Assembly: GCA_001319865.1 (NCBI GenBank)
Contig: BBSL01000290.1
Span: forward strand, 1 to 64,000
Direction: 5' to 3'
DNA: 64,000 nt
From: Burkholderia sp. E7m39
Lineage (GTDB): Bacteria > Pseudomonadota > Gammaproteobacteria > Burkholderiales > Burkholderiaceae
Of this stretch, positions 44,865 to 52,956 are shown piece after piece; positions within the stretch are counted from its first letter, which is position 1; every line of letters starts with the position of its first letter. A model generated the notes under the pieces. That model was not told the origin of the DNA, ran no database searches, and was given only the letters and a program-made list of their open reading frames with translations. A program made the position numbers and the translations under genes.

Positions 44865-45350
44865 ATGTCCACGCCAGCCGTTAAGCGCATTCCCGAAGGG
44901 ATGCACACGCTGACTCCGCATATCATCGTCGCGGGCGCGGCCGACGCCATCGAGTTCTACAAGAAAGCGTTCAATGCAATCGAGCAGGTTCGGCTGCCCG
45001 GCCCCGGCGGCAAGCTGATGCACGCGTCGCTGAAGATCGGCGATTCGACGCTGATGCTCGTCGATGAAATGCCCGATTGCGGCGCCGGCGCGTCGATGGG
45101 TCCGAAGGCGCTGAAGGGCACGCCCGTCGTGCTGCATCTGTACGTCGACGATGCCGACGCCACCATCGCGCAAGCGGCGGCCGCGGGCGCGAAAGTAACC
45201 ATGCCCGCCACCGACATGTTCTGGGGCGACCGCTACGGTCAGGTCGAAGATCCGTTCGGCCACCGCTGGTCGGTCGCGACGCACCAGCGCGACGTGACGC
45301 CCGACGAAATGAAAGCCGCGATGGAGCAGATGGCGCAGGGGCGTCAGTAA
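44865..45350 (+). CDS. VOC-family glyoxalase/bleomycin-resistance-like protein
   Basis: The 161-residue protein has a PhnB-type VOC fold: HIIVAGAADAIEFYKKAF, HASLKIGDSTLMLVDEMP, and the final GDRYGQVEDPFGHRWSVATHQ with the metal-type Glu/His. Substrate unknown. It is a single gene after an intergenic gap. Confidence 0.88.
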   Translation: MSTPAVKRIPEGMHTLTPHIIVAGAADAIEFYKKAFNAIEQVRLPGPGGKLMHASLKIGDSTLMLVDEMPDCGAGASMGPKALKGTPVVLHLYVDDADATIAQAAAAGAKVTMPATDMFWGDRYGQVEDPFGHRWSVATHQRDVTPDEMKAAMEQMAQGRQ

Positions 45351-45516
45351 CGGTTGTTTCGGGGTTTTTCGGGCCGCTATCGGGCCGCTATTGTGGCGCC
45401 CTTGCGGCGTTATCGTGGCGTTACATCGGCATCGGACGCGCGGCGCTTTTCGTTCGCCGCGCGTATCTGCGATGATCTGCGCTTTCCACGCTGCTCACGC
45501 TTCCCGATACGCACCG

Positions 45517-46044
45517 ATGACGCCTTCTCTCCATGCGCTTGAAACCGGCCGCCTGCTCCTTCGCCCGCACGTTCGCGACGACTTCGACGACAGTCTCGCC
45601 CTTTGGTCCGACGCGACCGTCACGCGGTTTATCGGCGGCAAGCCGTTCAGCCGCGAAGAAGTCTGGTCGCGGCTTCTGCGCTACGTCGGGCACTGGGCGC
45701 TGCTCGGCTACGGCTATTGGGTGATTCGCGAGAAGGACAGCGGCCGGTTTGTCGGCGAGATCGGCTTCGCGGATTACCAGCGCGAAATCGATCCGCCGCT
45801 CGGCGATGCGCCGGAGATCGGCTGGGTGCTGATGCCGTCGATGCATGGACGCGGCTACGCGACGGAAGCCGTGCGCGGCGTGCTGTCGTGGGCCGACGCG
45901 ACGTGGCCGGGCCGCGACACCGTCTGCATCATCGCGCCCGACAACGTGGCGTCGCGCCGGGTCGCGGCGAAATGCGGCTATGTCGAAACGCGCCAGACCA
46001 CCTATAAGGGACATCCGACGGGCGTCTTCCGGCGCGCGGGCTAA
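45517..46044 (+). CDS. GNAT-family N-acetyltransferase (RimJ/RimL-like)
   Basis: The 175-residue protein has the RimL layout: LETGRLLLRPHVRDDFD at the start, the acetyl-CoA loop HGRGYATEAVRGVLSWA, and the C-terminal NVASRRVAAKCGY signature. Target is probably a protein or amine. The start at 45517 was chosen because homology begins at MTPSLHALETGRL. Tandem copies of TCGGGCCGCTA precede it at 45368-45389. Confidence 0.87.
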   Translation: MTPSLHALETGRLLLRPHVRDDFDDSLALWSDATVTRFIGGKPFSREEVWSRLLRYVGHWALLGYGYWVIREKDSGRFVGEIGFADYQREIDPPLGDAPEIGWVLMPSMHGRGYATEAVRGVLSWADATWPGRDTVCIIAPDNVASRRVAAKCGYVETRQTTYKGHPTGVFRRAG

Positions 46045-46262
46045 GCCGCACTGAGATTCTTCCTCCCAGCAAGCCCACGAAGGGCGGAAACGCGCGCGCC
46101 ATGGGGCATACAGCGAAGAGCGGGTCGCGCAAGGGGAACTCGATGCGATCCGCCGCAGCTTGAAAGCGGTTCCTGATGATGTGACGGCGCTGTCGCCGGT
46201 CTGTTCACCGGATAAAGACAGCAGGACGGCAGAACGGCAGCCTTGCCCGATTCGCCGGAAGC

Positions 46263-46982
46263 TCACCCGCGGCGTGCTTCAATGCACGACTGCAACGAAC
46301 GCCGCTGCACGCCTTGCGAATCAAAGTTGGCCGCGTCGAGCCATTGCGCGAACCCCGCGCGCAGCGCCGGCCACTCGCTGTCGATGATCGAGAACCACGC
46401 CGTATCGCGGTTGCGGCCCTTGTAGGTGACGGCCTGGCGGAAAACGCCTTCGAGCGTGAAGCCGAAACGCGCCGCCGCCTTGCGCGACGGCGCGTTCAGC
46501 GAATCGCATTTCCATTCGAAGCGCCGATAGCCGAGTTCGTCGAACACGCGCTGCATCAGCAGGAAGATCGCTTCCGTCGCCATGCGCGTTTTCTGCAGAC
46601 GCTGCGAAAACACGACAAAGCCGACTTCGATCACACCGTTCGCCTTGTCGATGCGCATCAGCGAAAGCGTGCCGATGGCCTTGTTAGTCGCGAGATCGAT
46701 CACCGTGTGGTGCAGCGGGTCGGGCGAAGCGGCGCACGCGGAAAGAAACTCGCGGTAAGCGGCGCGCGTGTCGAACGGGCCGACGGAAAGATACGTCCAG
46801 TCGCGGCCATCGGGCGCGGCGCTGTAGGCGTCGTACAGGTCGTCGGCGTGTTTGTCGACATCGACCCGTTCGAGGCGGCAGTAGCGGCCTGTCATCGGCT
46901 GGTCGCCGGGCGCTTTGGCCGGTTGCCATTGCGGCATCGGCTCGCCGATCCGTTGGCCGTATTCGTTGACTCGTTCCACCAC
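46263..46982 (-). CDS. GNAT-family N-acetyltransferase (RimL-like)
   Basis: The 239-residue protein has a GNAT domain with the segment FSQRLQKTRMATEAIFLLMQ in the acetyl-CoA-binding position and DSLNAPSRKAAARFGFTLEG. No ATG gives the family length; two GTG codons at 46982 and 46979 follow a CGGGAG site, and I use 46982. The open frame continues as an 813-codon artefact antisense to DUF2252. It is divergent from DUF2252. Confidence 0.8.
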   Translation of the reverse strand: MVERVNEYGQRIGEPMPQWQPAKAPGDQPMTGRYCRLERVDVDKHADDLYDAYSAAPDGRDWTYLSVGPFDTRAAYREFLSACAASPDPLHHTVIDLATNKAIGTLSLMRIDKANGVIEVGFVVFSQRLQKTRMATEAIFLLMQRVFDELGYRRFEWKCDSLNAPSRKAAARFGFTLEGVFRQAVTYKGRNRDTAWFSIIDSEWPALRAGFAQWLDAANFDSQGVQRRSLQSCIEARRG

Positions 46983-47204
46983 GTCGTTCTCCCGTGCATG
47001 CGCGCTGTGAAGTGTGCCAAGCGGGCACGATACGGCAAACGCCGCGCGCCCGTAAGAACCAGGCGGGCGCCAATCGATGGAGCCAGCCGCGGCGTTCGCG
47101 CAGCCGCTCGTGCCGGCGCATGAGGCCGCGGGCCGCGCACTGCAACGCAGGCGGTCGCCGCCTTGGCGCGCGGATTGCGTGCGTTTGGAAGTGAAAGGCG
47201 GCCG

Positions 47205-48461
47205 ATGCAGAATGGTTCGGATCGCCGCCAATCGTACGAGGTCAGCATGCTCAATGTCGCCGACGAAATCGCCCGCTTCAACGCAGGGCGTGATCCAGAT
47301 CGCCTCGCGATGAAATACGCGCGCATGCGCACGTCGCCATTCGTGTTTCTGCGCGGCACGTGCCATCTGTTCTACGCGCGTCTGGCGCGGGGCACCGTGC
47401 TGGACGGCTCGCCGCGCGCGTGGATCTGCGGCGACCTGCATCTGGAGAATTTCGGCAGCTACAAGGGCGACAACCGGCTGATCTATTTCGACATCAACGA
47501 CTTCGACGAAGCCTGCCTCGCGCCATGTCTGTACGAGATGATCAGGCTGCTGTCGAGCGTGCTGGTCGCCGCCGACGGCCTGAAGCTCAGCCGCGCCGAG
47601 GCGCTCGCGCTGTGCCATGCGGCCATCGATGCCTACTCGGCCGCGCTGCGTTTCGGCAAAGTGCGCTGGATCGAAGAGGAGACGGCAGAAGGCATGGTCG
47701 GCGAACTGTTCGCTGCGCTTCATCAGCGTTCGCGCGTCGATCATCTGAACCGGCGCACCGAGCTGAAGGCGAAAAAGCGCGCGCTGCGCGTCGACGGCAA
47801 GAAGGCGCTCCCCGTCACCGGCGAAGCGCGCGCGAAAGTCGTCGCGTTCATGAACGACTTCGCGAAGCAGGTGCCGAATCCGCAGTTCTATCAGACCATC
47901 GACGTCGCGCGGCGCATCGCGGGCACGGGCAGCCTGGGCGTCGATCGTTACGTGATCCTTGTCGAAGGCAAGGGCTCGCCCGATGGCAACTACCTGCTCG
48001 ACATGAAGCTGGCCCTGCCTTCCGCCACCGCGCCGCGCGTCGGCACGCCGCAGCCGGAGTGGGGCAGCGAGGCCGAACGCGTCGTCGACATCCAGAGGCG
48101 CGACCAGGTCGTGTCGCAGGCTTTCCTGCATGCGGTTTCTTTCGAGCAGCGCCCCTATGTGCTGCGCGGGTTGCAGCCGTCGGAAGACCGCGTGGCGCTC
48201 GACAACTGGAACGGCAAGCTGCCCCGGCTCGAATCGGTGGTGCGCAACATGGCGGAGCTGGTCGCGTGGGCGCATTTTCGCAGCAGCGGGCGGCAGACTT
48301 CCGCGATCGCCGACGATCTGATCGCGTTCGGCGAAGACAGCAAATGGCAACTGCCGTTGATCGAGCTGGCGACGCAATGCGAAGCGCAGGTTGTCAGCGA
48401 CTGGAAGGAATACTGCGAAGCGTTCGATCGCGGTGCCTTCAACCTTCATCCAAAGGCATGA
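47205..48461 (+). CDS. DUF2252 protein (kinase-like fold)
   Basis: The 418-residue protein has motifs of the aminoglycoside-phosphotransferase-like kinase fold: ICGDLHLENFGSYKG as the catalytic loop (Asp, Asn) and YFDINDFDEA as the metal-binding loop. Function is unknown and no substrate has been shown. I chose the ATG at 47205 (after GAAAGG); an ATG at 47247 (MLNVADEIARFN) is an alternative start. Confidence 0.85.
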   Translation: MQNGSDRRQSYEVSMLNVADEIARFNAGRDPDRLAMKYARMRTSPFVFLRGTCHLFYARLARGTVLDGSPRAWICGDLHLENFGSYKGDNRLIYFDINDFDEACLAPCLYEMIRLLSSVLVAADGLKLSRAEALALCHAAIDAYSAALRFGKVRWIEEETAEGMVGELFAALHQRSRVDHLNRRTELKAKKRALRVDGKKALPVTGEARAKVVAFMNDFAKQVPNPQFYQTIDVARRIAGTGSLGVDRYVILVEGKGSPDGNYLLDMKLALPSATAPRVGTPQPEWGSEAERVVDIQRRDQVVSQAFLHAVSFEQRPYVLRGLQPSEDRVALDNWNGKLPRLESVVRNMAELVAWAHFRSSGRQTSAIADDLIAFGEDSKWQLPLIELATQCEAQVVSDWKEYCEAFDRGAFNLHPKA

Positions 48462-48753
48462 ATTCGGCCGCGCGGCGAATGAGGCGCGACGAGCGCCGCC
48501 GTTGCCGTGGGACCCTCGCCGAACGAACGCACAAAAACGTTCGTCAAAATCGCACGAGTTGGCGCACTTTACGCCGGCGGGCGAGTGTGTAAATCTGGCG
48601 ATGGCGTCGCGGTGAAGGGTGCACGGTTTTCCTGGTTCGAATTTTCCCTGCAGGTCGAGAATCAGACGAATGCCCGACGCCGCGCACGGGCGCGCTGCCC
48701 GCAAGGCATGAAAATGCCTTCCTATGAGTCACTTCCCAACAGGAGACGGCACT
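48462..48753. other. Intergenic region with a GNRA-capped hairpin
   Basis: No gene is supported in these 292 bp. A hairpin AAGGCAT-GAAA-ATGCCTT (48703-48720) lies 34 bp before the next ATG and would be in the leader of that transcript. It lacks a T-tract, so a regulatory or pausing role is more likely than termination. Confidence 0.4.
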
Positions 48754-49080
48754 ATGGAAATCGAAGCGACCGCATGGTTCCCGCTGGACGACTACACGCC
48801 CATCAGGGACGGGTGGTACGAGGTTCAGCTGGTCAGCGGAGACACGGCATTTGCAAAATACGTGGACGGCGGATGGACCGAACGGCCGCTCCTCGTGTTC
48901 ACGCACTGGCGCGGATTGAGCGAAGATCCCGCGCGCGTGGACGAACCGGAAACCATCGACGCCGAAGCAACGGCAGCCGAGGGCGTGCGCGCGGCGTGGA
49001 ACGCGTTTTTCCCGGGTGCGAACGGCGAGGCGCACAAGCCGCTCGATGTCACGCACGGCAAGCCGCCGACGACGCACTGA
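48754..49080 (+). CDS. Conserved hypothetical protein
   Basis: The 108-residue protein is unrecognised. It is rich in Trp and acidic residues and begins MEIEATAWFPLDDYTPIRDG, with WYEVQLVSGDTAFAKYVDGG next, which looks like a small beta-domain. An AGGAGA site precedes the ATG and a strong terminator follows. Confidence 0.7.
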   Translation: MEIEATAWFPLDDYTPIRDGWYEVQLVSGDTAFAKYVDGGWTERPLLVFTHWRGLSEDPARVDEPETIDAEATAAEGVRAAWNAFFPGANGEAHKPLDVTHGKPPTTH

Positions 49081-49102
49081 CTCCTCCCCATGCGGATCTG
49101 CG

Positions 49103-49130
49103 GGCGGCGCATCGGCGCCGCCGTTTTTTT
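49103..49130 (+). terminator. Rho-independent terminator after the hypothetical gene
   Basis: GGCGGCGC (49103-49110) pairs perfectly with GCGCCGCC (49115-49122) across an ATCG loop and is followed by G and seven T. Confidence 0.9.
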
Positions 49131-49256
49131 GCGCGCTCGCGTCTCGTTGATGTCGTCCGCCGCCGCCCACGCCTGATGCCGCGTCCGCTCACGCCCGCGC
49201 GTCGCGTTTTGCCCGCCTTCGCTAGAATGAAGCGATCGATATCGCGAAGGTCACCC

Positions 49257-49841
49257 ATGCAAGCATTCCGCCAACCCGTCGACCTGGCGCGCGCGACGCG
49301 CCTTCTCAACCACGGCCCCGTGACGCTGGTCACGAGCGCGCACGGCGGGCGCTTGAACGTGATGGCCGCGTCGTGGGCGATGCCGCTCGATTTCGTGCCG
49401 CCCAAGGTCGTCGTCGTGATCGACGCGAAGACGTTGACGCGGCAACTCGTCGAAGCGAGCGGCGTGTTCGGCTTGCAGTTGCCCACGCGCGGGTTCGCGC
49501 GCCATACGCTCGCGGTCGGATCGAATGCGGGCGTCGAAATCGACAAGTTCGCGGCGCTCGAACTCGCCACCTTCGCCGCGCAGAAGATCGACGTGCCGAT
49601 GCTGGAAGGCTGCGTCGCGTGGTTCGAATGCAAGGTGATTCCCGACGACGCCCAGCGCCACGACCTGATTCTTGCCGAGGTCGTCGCGTGCTACGCGGAC
49701 AGCCGCGTCTATTCGGACAACCGCTGGCACTTCGGCGACGACCACGACATGCGCACCTGCCATTACGTGGCAGGCGGCACGTTCTTCGAAACAGGCGATA
49801 CCTTCGAGGTCGACGCCGCGCCGCTCGGCGGCAAGGTCTGA
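49257..49841 (+). CDS. Flavin-reductase-like FMN-binding protein
   Basis: The 194-residue protein has the flavin reductase (HpaC-like split-barrel) pattern: HGPVTLVTSAHGGRLNVMAASWAMPL, in which NVMAASW marks the FMN site, then GVFGLQLPTRGF and a final cysteine-containing DMRTCHYVAGGTFFETG. It may reduce flavin for a monooxygenase. The start follows CGAAGG. The longer upstream frame is an artefact. Confidence 0.88.
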   Translation: MQAFRQPVDLARATRLLNHGPVTLVTSAHGGRLNVMAASWAMPLDFVPPKVVVVIDAKTLTRQLVEASGVFGLQLPTRGFARHTLAVGSNAGVEIDKFAALELATFAAQKIDVPMLEGCVAWFECKVIPDDAQRHDLILAEVVACYADSRVYSDNRWHFGDDHDMRTCHYVAGGTFFETGDTFEVDAAPLGGKV

Positions 49842-49860
49842 TTCACGCCGCGCCCGGCTC

Positions 49861-50709
49861 TCAGCGCTTGAGCGGCAGCCAGATTTCGACGCCGCCCATG
49901 CCCGTCACAGGATTGAACTGCTCGCTGTAGCGCTCGAAGTTCGGCGCATCGGCGGGCGCGTGGCCCGATTCGGGCAGCCACTTGTTCCAGATCGTGTTGC
50001 ACGTGCGGCGTATCGTCGAGATGTGCTCGCGGTGCGTGAACACCGCGTAGCGTTGCGCGGCGATCCGTACGCGGCTGAGTTCGGCGGGCAAGCCGGAGAA
50101 GTCGGTGACTTCGACGCCGCACAGGTAATCGAAGTTGCCCGCGTCGTCGGGGTTGTAGCAGACGCCGTAGGCGACCTGCCCGATCTGGCCGGGCACCTTG
50201 CCGAAGAGCGGGTTGAAACGTTGCCATTGAGCGGGAATGCCCGAGCTGCTTTCGCAGTTGTAGCGTTCGCTCAATCCCGCGACGAGCAACGCGTTGCCGT
50301 CGACGAAACGCGGCGGCGGTTCGAGCTGTGCAAGAAGAGATTCGTCCATTTTGATCGGCTCCACGAGTGCGATGTTGTCGAGATGACCTTGCGCGCGCAA
50401 CGTTTCGGGCGTGAGCCCGAACTGCTCGCGAAACGCGCGCGTGAATGCCTCATGAGAGCCGTAACCCGCATCGACGGCGACGGCGAGAATATCCGGCGCG
50501 CCCTGCGCGAGACGCCGCGCCGCTTCCGTCAAACGCCGCGCGCGCACGTAGCGCATCACCGCGTATCCCGTCGCGGCTTCGAACGCGCGCGACAGATGAA
50601 AGCGCGACACGCAGCCGCAAGCGGCGATATCGTCGAGCGACAACTCGCCGTGAAAGTGGCTTTCGATAAACCACAGCGCTTTTCCGGCAGGGTTTCCGAC
50701 TGGGCTCAT
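49861..50709 (-). CDS. AraC-family regulator with GyrI-like effector domain
   Basis: The 282-residue protein has the DNA-binding domain at the N-terminus (about residues 8-105; CGCVSRFHLSRAFEAATGYAV, GYGSHEAFTRAFREQFG) and a GyrI-like ligand-binding domain at the C-terminus (about 125-280). This order is that of Rob/SoxS-type drug-responsive activators. It is in the same direction as the SnoaL and MFS genes, so it may sense drugs exported by the MFS pump. Confidence 0.9.
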   Translation of the reverse strand: MSPVGNPAGKALWFIESHFHGELSLDDIAACGCVSRFHLSRAFEAATGYAVMRYVRARRLTEAARRLAQGAPDILAVAVDAGYGSHEAFTRAFREQFGLTPETLRAQGHLDNIALVEPIKMDESLLAQLEPPPRFVDGNALLVAGLSERYNCESSSGIPAQWQRFNPLFGKVPGQIGQVAYGVCYNPDDAGNFDYLCGVEVTDFSGLPAELSRVRIAAQRYAVFTHREHISTIRRTCNTIWNKWLPESGHAPADAPNFERYSEQFNPVTGMGGVEIWLPLKR

Positions 50710-50790
50710 AGGGACTCTCGTTTCGGCATGAACCCAGCTTATCGGCCGGGCGCCCGGTTCATTTGATCGCGCTTGCGGTTCTGCGCGCGA

Positions 50791-51150
50791 TCATGGCGCC
50801 GTGACGTCGTTGGCGGGCGAGCCGAAATAGACCTGCACCTCGACGATCTTGCCGTTCTCGACACGAAAGAACTCGGTATTGCGAAACGCCGCGCGATGCA
50901 GAGGCTTGCATGCGTAGCGCACGAATGCTTCGTTGCCTTCGCAAAAGAGCTTCTCGATGCGGAAGAATTCGAGCTGCTCGCTGAACGGCCAGCAGCGCTC
51001 GAAATACGTGCGCCGGTCGATATGATCGTCTTGCGGACTCGTGAAATGGAAATCGTCGGCGAGCAGCGCCTCGATGGCGGCGCGGTCCTCGTGCTGATAC
51101 GCCGCGAAGCAGCGGCGCACCAGACTCGCGACATCCGTGTTCGTGTTCAT
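50791..51150 (-). CDS. SnoaL-like (NTF2-fold) protein
   Basis: The 119-residue protein has an NTF2-like fold with the SnoaL pattern: AAIEALLADDFHFTSPQDDH, then ERCWPFSEQLEFFRIEKLF and a final EVQVYFG. Its ATG overlaps the MFS stop by four bases (ATGA), so it is translated with the pump. Activity is unknown. Confidence 0.87.
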   Translation of the reverse strand: MNTNTDVASLVRRCFAAYQHEDRAAIEALLADDFHFTSPQDDHIDRRTYFERCWPFSEQLEFFRIEKLFCEGNEAFVRYACKPLHRAAFRNTEFFRVENGKIVEVQVYFGSPANDVTAP

Positions 51151-52616
51151 GGCGACTGCTCCATCGACTGCTTCAACGTCCCGTCGCTGCGCTGCTGCGC
51201 AGAAGCCGCTTGCGACGCGGGCCGTAACCACGCGCCGCCGATCGTCGCGGCCAACGCGGCAAAGATCGCGCCAACGAGAAACGCCACGTGATAGCCGCTC
51301 GTGAGCGCGGCGGGCGTGTCGGCACGCGGCGCGCCCGTGCTCGCCGATTGCGCGGCCGCGAGACTCGCCAGCACCGCGAGCCCAAGAGCGCCGCCCATCA
51401 TGAACGACGTGTTGACGATGCCCGAGGCGAGACCCGAATCCGACGGATCGACATCGCTCATCGCGGCGAGCAGCAGCGGATTGAACGCGACGCCCGCGCC
51501 GATGCCGAGCAGGACCATGCCGGGCAGCACATCGGTGACGAAGTGGCCGTCGACAGGCGCGCGCGCGAACAGCAGCAGGCCGAGCGAAGCGAGAAACAGG
51601 CCCGCGGCGAGCGGCCGCCGGATGCCGAAGCGCATCACCACGCGCGCCGACAGCCCAAGCGAGAAGAAGCCCATGATCAGATTGGCCGGCAGGAACGCGA
51701 GGCCGACGTGCAGCGGCGCGTAGCCGAGCACGCGTTGCAGATAGAGCGCGGAGATGAAGAACCACGCGAACATCGCGGCGGCCCACAGCACGCCGATCGC
51801 GTTGGCTGTCGCGACGTTGCGCAGCGCGAGGAGCTTGAGCGGCATCAGCGGATGAACGACGCGCGCTTCGATCGCGAGAAACGCGCCGAGCAGCGCCAGC
51901 GCGACGACGATCAAGCCGAGCGTTTGCGCCGACAGCCAGCCGGCCTCGTTGCCGTTGACGATGGCGTAGACGGCCAGCATCAGCGACGCCGTGACGCTCG
52001 CCGCGCCCGCCACGTCGAGCCGCTCGCCGTGCGCGTGCCCGCGGCCCGCCGGCAGCAGCGCGATGCACATCGCGTACACGGCGATGCCGATGGGTAGGTT
52101 GACGAGAAAGATCCAGTGCCAGCTCAGCAGGTTGGTCAGCAGCCCGCCCAGCAACACGCCGATGCTGCCGCCGCCCGCGCACACGAAGCCGTAGACGCCC
52201 ATTGCCTTCGCGCGCTCGCCTTCTTCGGTGAACAGATTCATGATCAGCGACAGCGATACAGCCGATACGACCGCGCCGCCCAGTCCCTGAATGGCGCGCG
52301 CGCAGACCAGCATGATCTGCGAGTTGGCGAGTCCGCATGCCAGCGACGCGAGCGTGAACAGCGTAATGCCCGCGAGAAAGAGCTTGCGATGACCGTACAG
52401 ATCGCCGAGCCGCCCGCCGAGCAGCAGAAAGCCGCCGAACGTCAGCATGTAGGCATTGACGACCCACACCAGCGCGGTTTCGGAAAAGCCCAGATCGGCT
52501 GCAATCGACGGCAGCGCGACGTTGACGATCGTCGTGTCCAGAACGATCATCAACACGCCCATGCACAGCACGATGAGTGCAAGCCAGCGTGTGCGTCCTT
52601 CGATGTTATGCGTCAT
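51147..52616 (-). CDS. MFS multidrug exporter, EmrB/QacA-type (14 helices)
   Basis: The 489-residue transporter has about 14 helices, with the family motif LDTTIVNVALPSIAADL in helix 1 and GGRLGDLYGHRKLF as the cytoplasmic loop motif after helix 2. Its substrates are probably drugs or toxic metabolites. The start at 52616 (MTHNIEGRTRW) was chosen over an upstream start. It is coupled to SnoaL and probably belongs with the AraC-GyrI regulator downstream. Confidence 0.92.
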   Translation of the reverse strand: MTHNIEGRTRWLALIVLCMGVLMIVLDTTIVNVALPSIAADLGFSETALVWVVNAYMLTFGGFLLLGGRLGDLYGHRKLFLAGITLFTLASLACGLANSQIMLVCARAIQGLGGAVVSAVSLSLIMNLFTEEGERAKAMGVYGFVCAGGGSIGVLLGGLLTNLLSWHWIFLVNLPIGIAVYAMCIALLPAGRGHAHGERLDVAGAASVTASLMLAVYAIVNGNEAGWLSAQTLGLIVVALALLGAFLAIEARVVHPLMPLKLLALRNVATANAIGVLWAAAMFAWFFISALYLQRVLGYAPLHVGLAFLPANLIMGFFSLGLSARVVMRFGIRRPLAAGLFLASLGLLLFARAPVDGHFVTDVLPGMVLLGIGAGVAFNPLLLAAMSDVDPSDSGLASGIVNTSFMMGGALGLAVLASLAAAQSASTGAPRADTPAALTSGYHVAFLVGAIFAALAATIGGAWLRPASQAASAQQRSDGTLKQSMEQSP

Positions 52617-52647
52617 GCGTGCGCTCCATGGCTGTCGGCGACCTTTC

Positions 52648-52677
52648 AGTCTAGTCACAGCCCGTCCCGCTCGACAA
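52648..52677 (-). promoter_or_regulatory. Likely promoter of the MFS-SnoaL operon
   Basis: On the minus strand TTGTCG (complement at 52672-52677), 18 bp, and TAGACT (complement at 52648-52653) match sigma-70 consensus at 4 of 6 positions each, 32 bp before the MFS start. Confidence 0.4.
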
Positions 52678-52745
52678 CTGGAAATTCCCGCGCGGACGGC
52701 GCTGTTCTACGTACGACGATCGAGCGCGCGGAAAATCGACATCCG

Positions 52746-52955
52746 TCAACGCGCTCGTGCGCGCTCGTGCGCGCGACGCGTGTGGGTCGCGTCGAGAAAG
52801 CGCGCGATGGACGGATATGCCGTATTGCGATTGCCGCGCGGGGCGGCGCCTTCGAGAGGGGGAAGCATCGGGAGGTCGGCGGCTGTGAATACGTTGCCTC
52901 GAACCAGTGTGTCGCTCAAGAGAGCGGCGTCTATGCTTTGCTTCGCACGTGCGCC
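52746..52955 (-). pseudogene. C-terminal remnant of a glutathione S-transferase
   Basis: A minus-strand frame of 69 codons next to the dienelactone-hydrolase stop reads LVRGNVFTAADLPMLPPLEG and later ARFLDATH. This is the hallmark of the GST C-terminal domain (N-capping box TAAD, then a helix). No N-terminal half exists. A stop at 52746-52748 ends it. It is a gene fragment, not an active enzyme. Confidence 0.5.
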
Positions 52956-52956
52956 A

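Noticed and set aside
45368-45389. Two copies of TCGGGCCGCTA
   Set aside because: Two short tandem copies in GC-rich intergenic DNA are too little to call an element.
46045-46262. Protein-like plus-strand stretch after the GNAT gene
   Set aside because: One frame reads smoothly, but there is no start with a ribosome site, and it continues antisense into the next gene.
46983-48704. 813-codon minus-strand frame running through DUF2252
   Set aside because: Only its last part (46263-46982) matches GNAT proteins. The rest is antisense to a clear DUF2252 gene and reflects high third-position GC.
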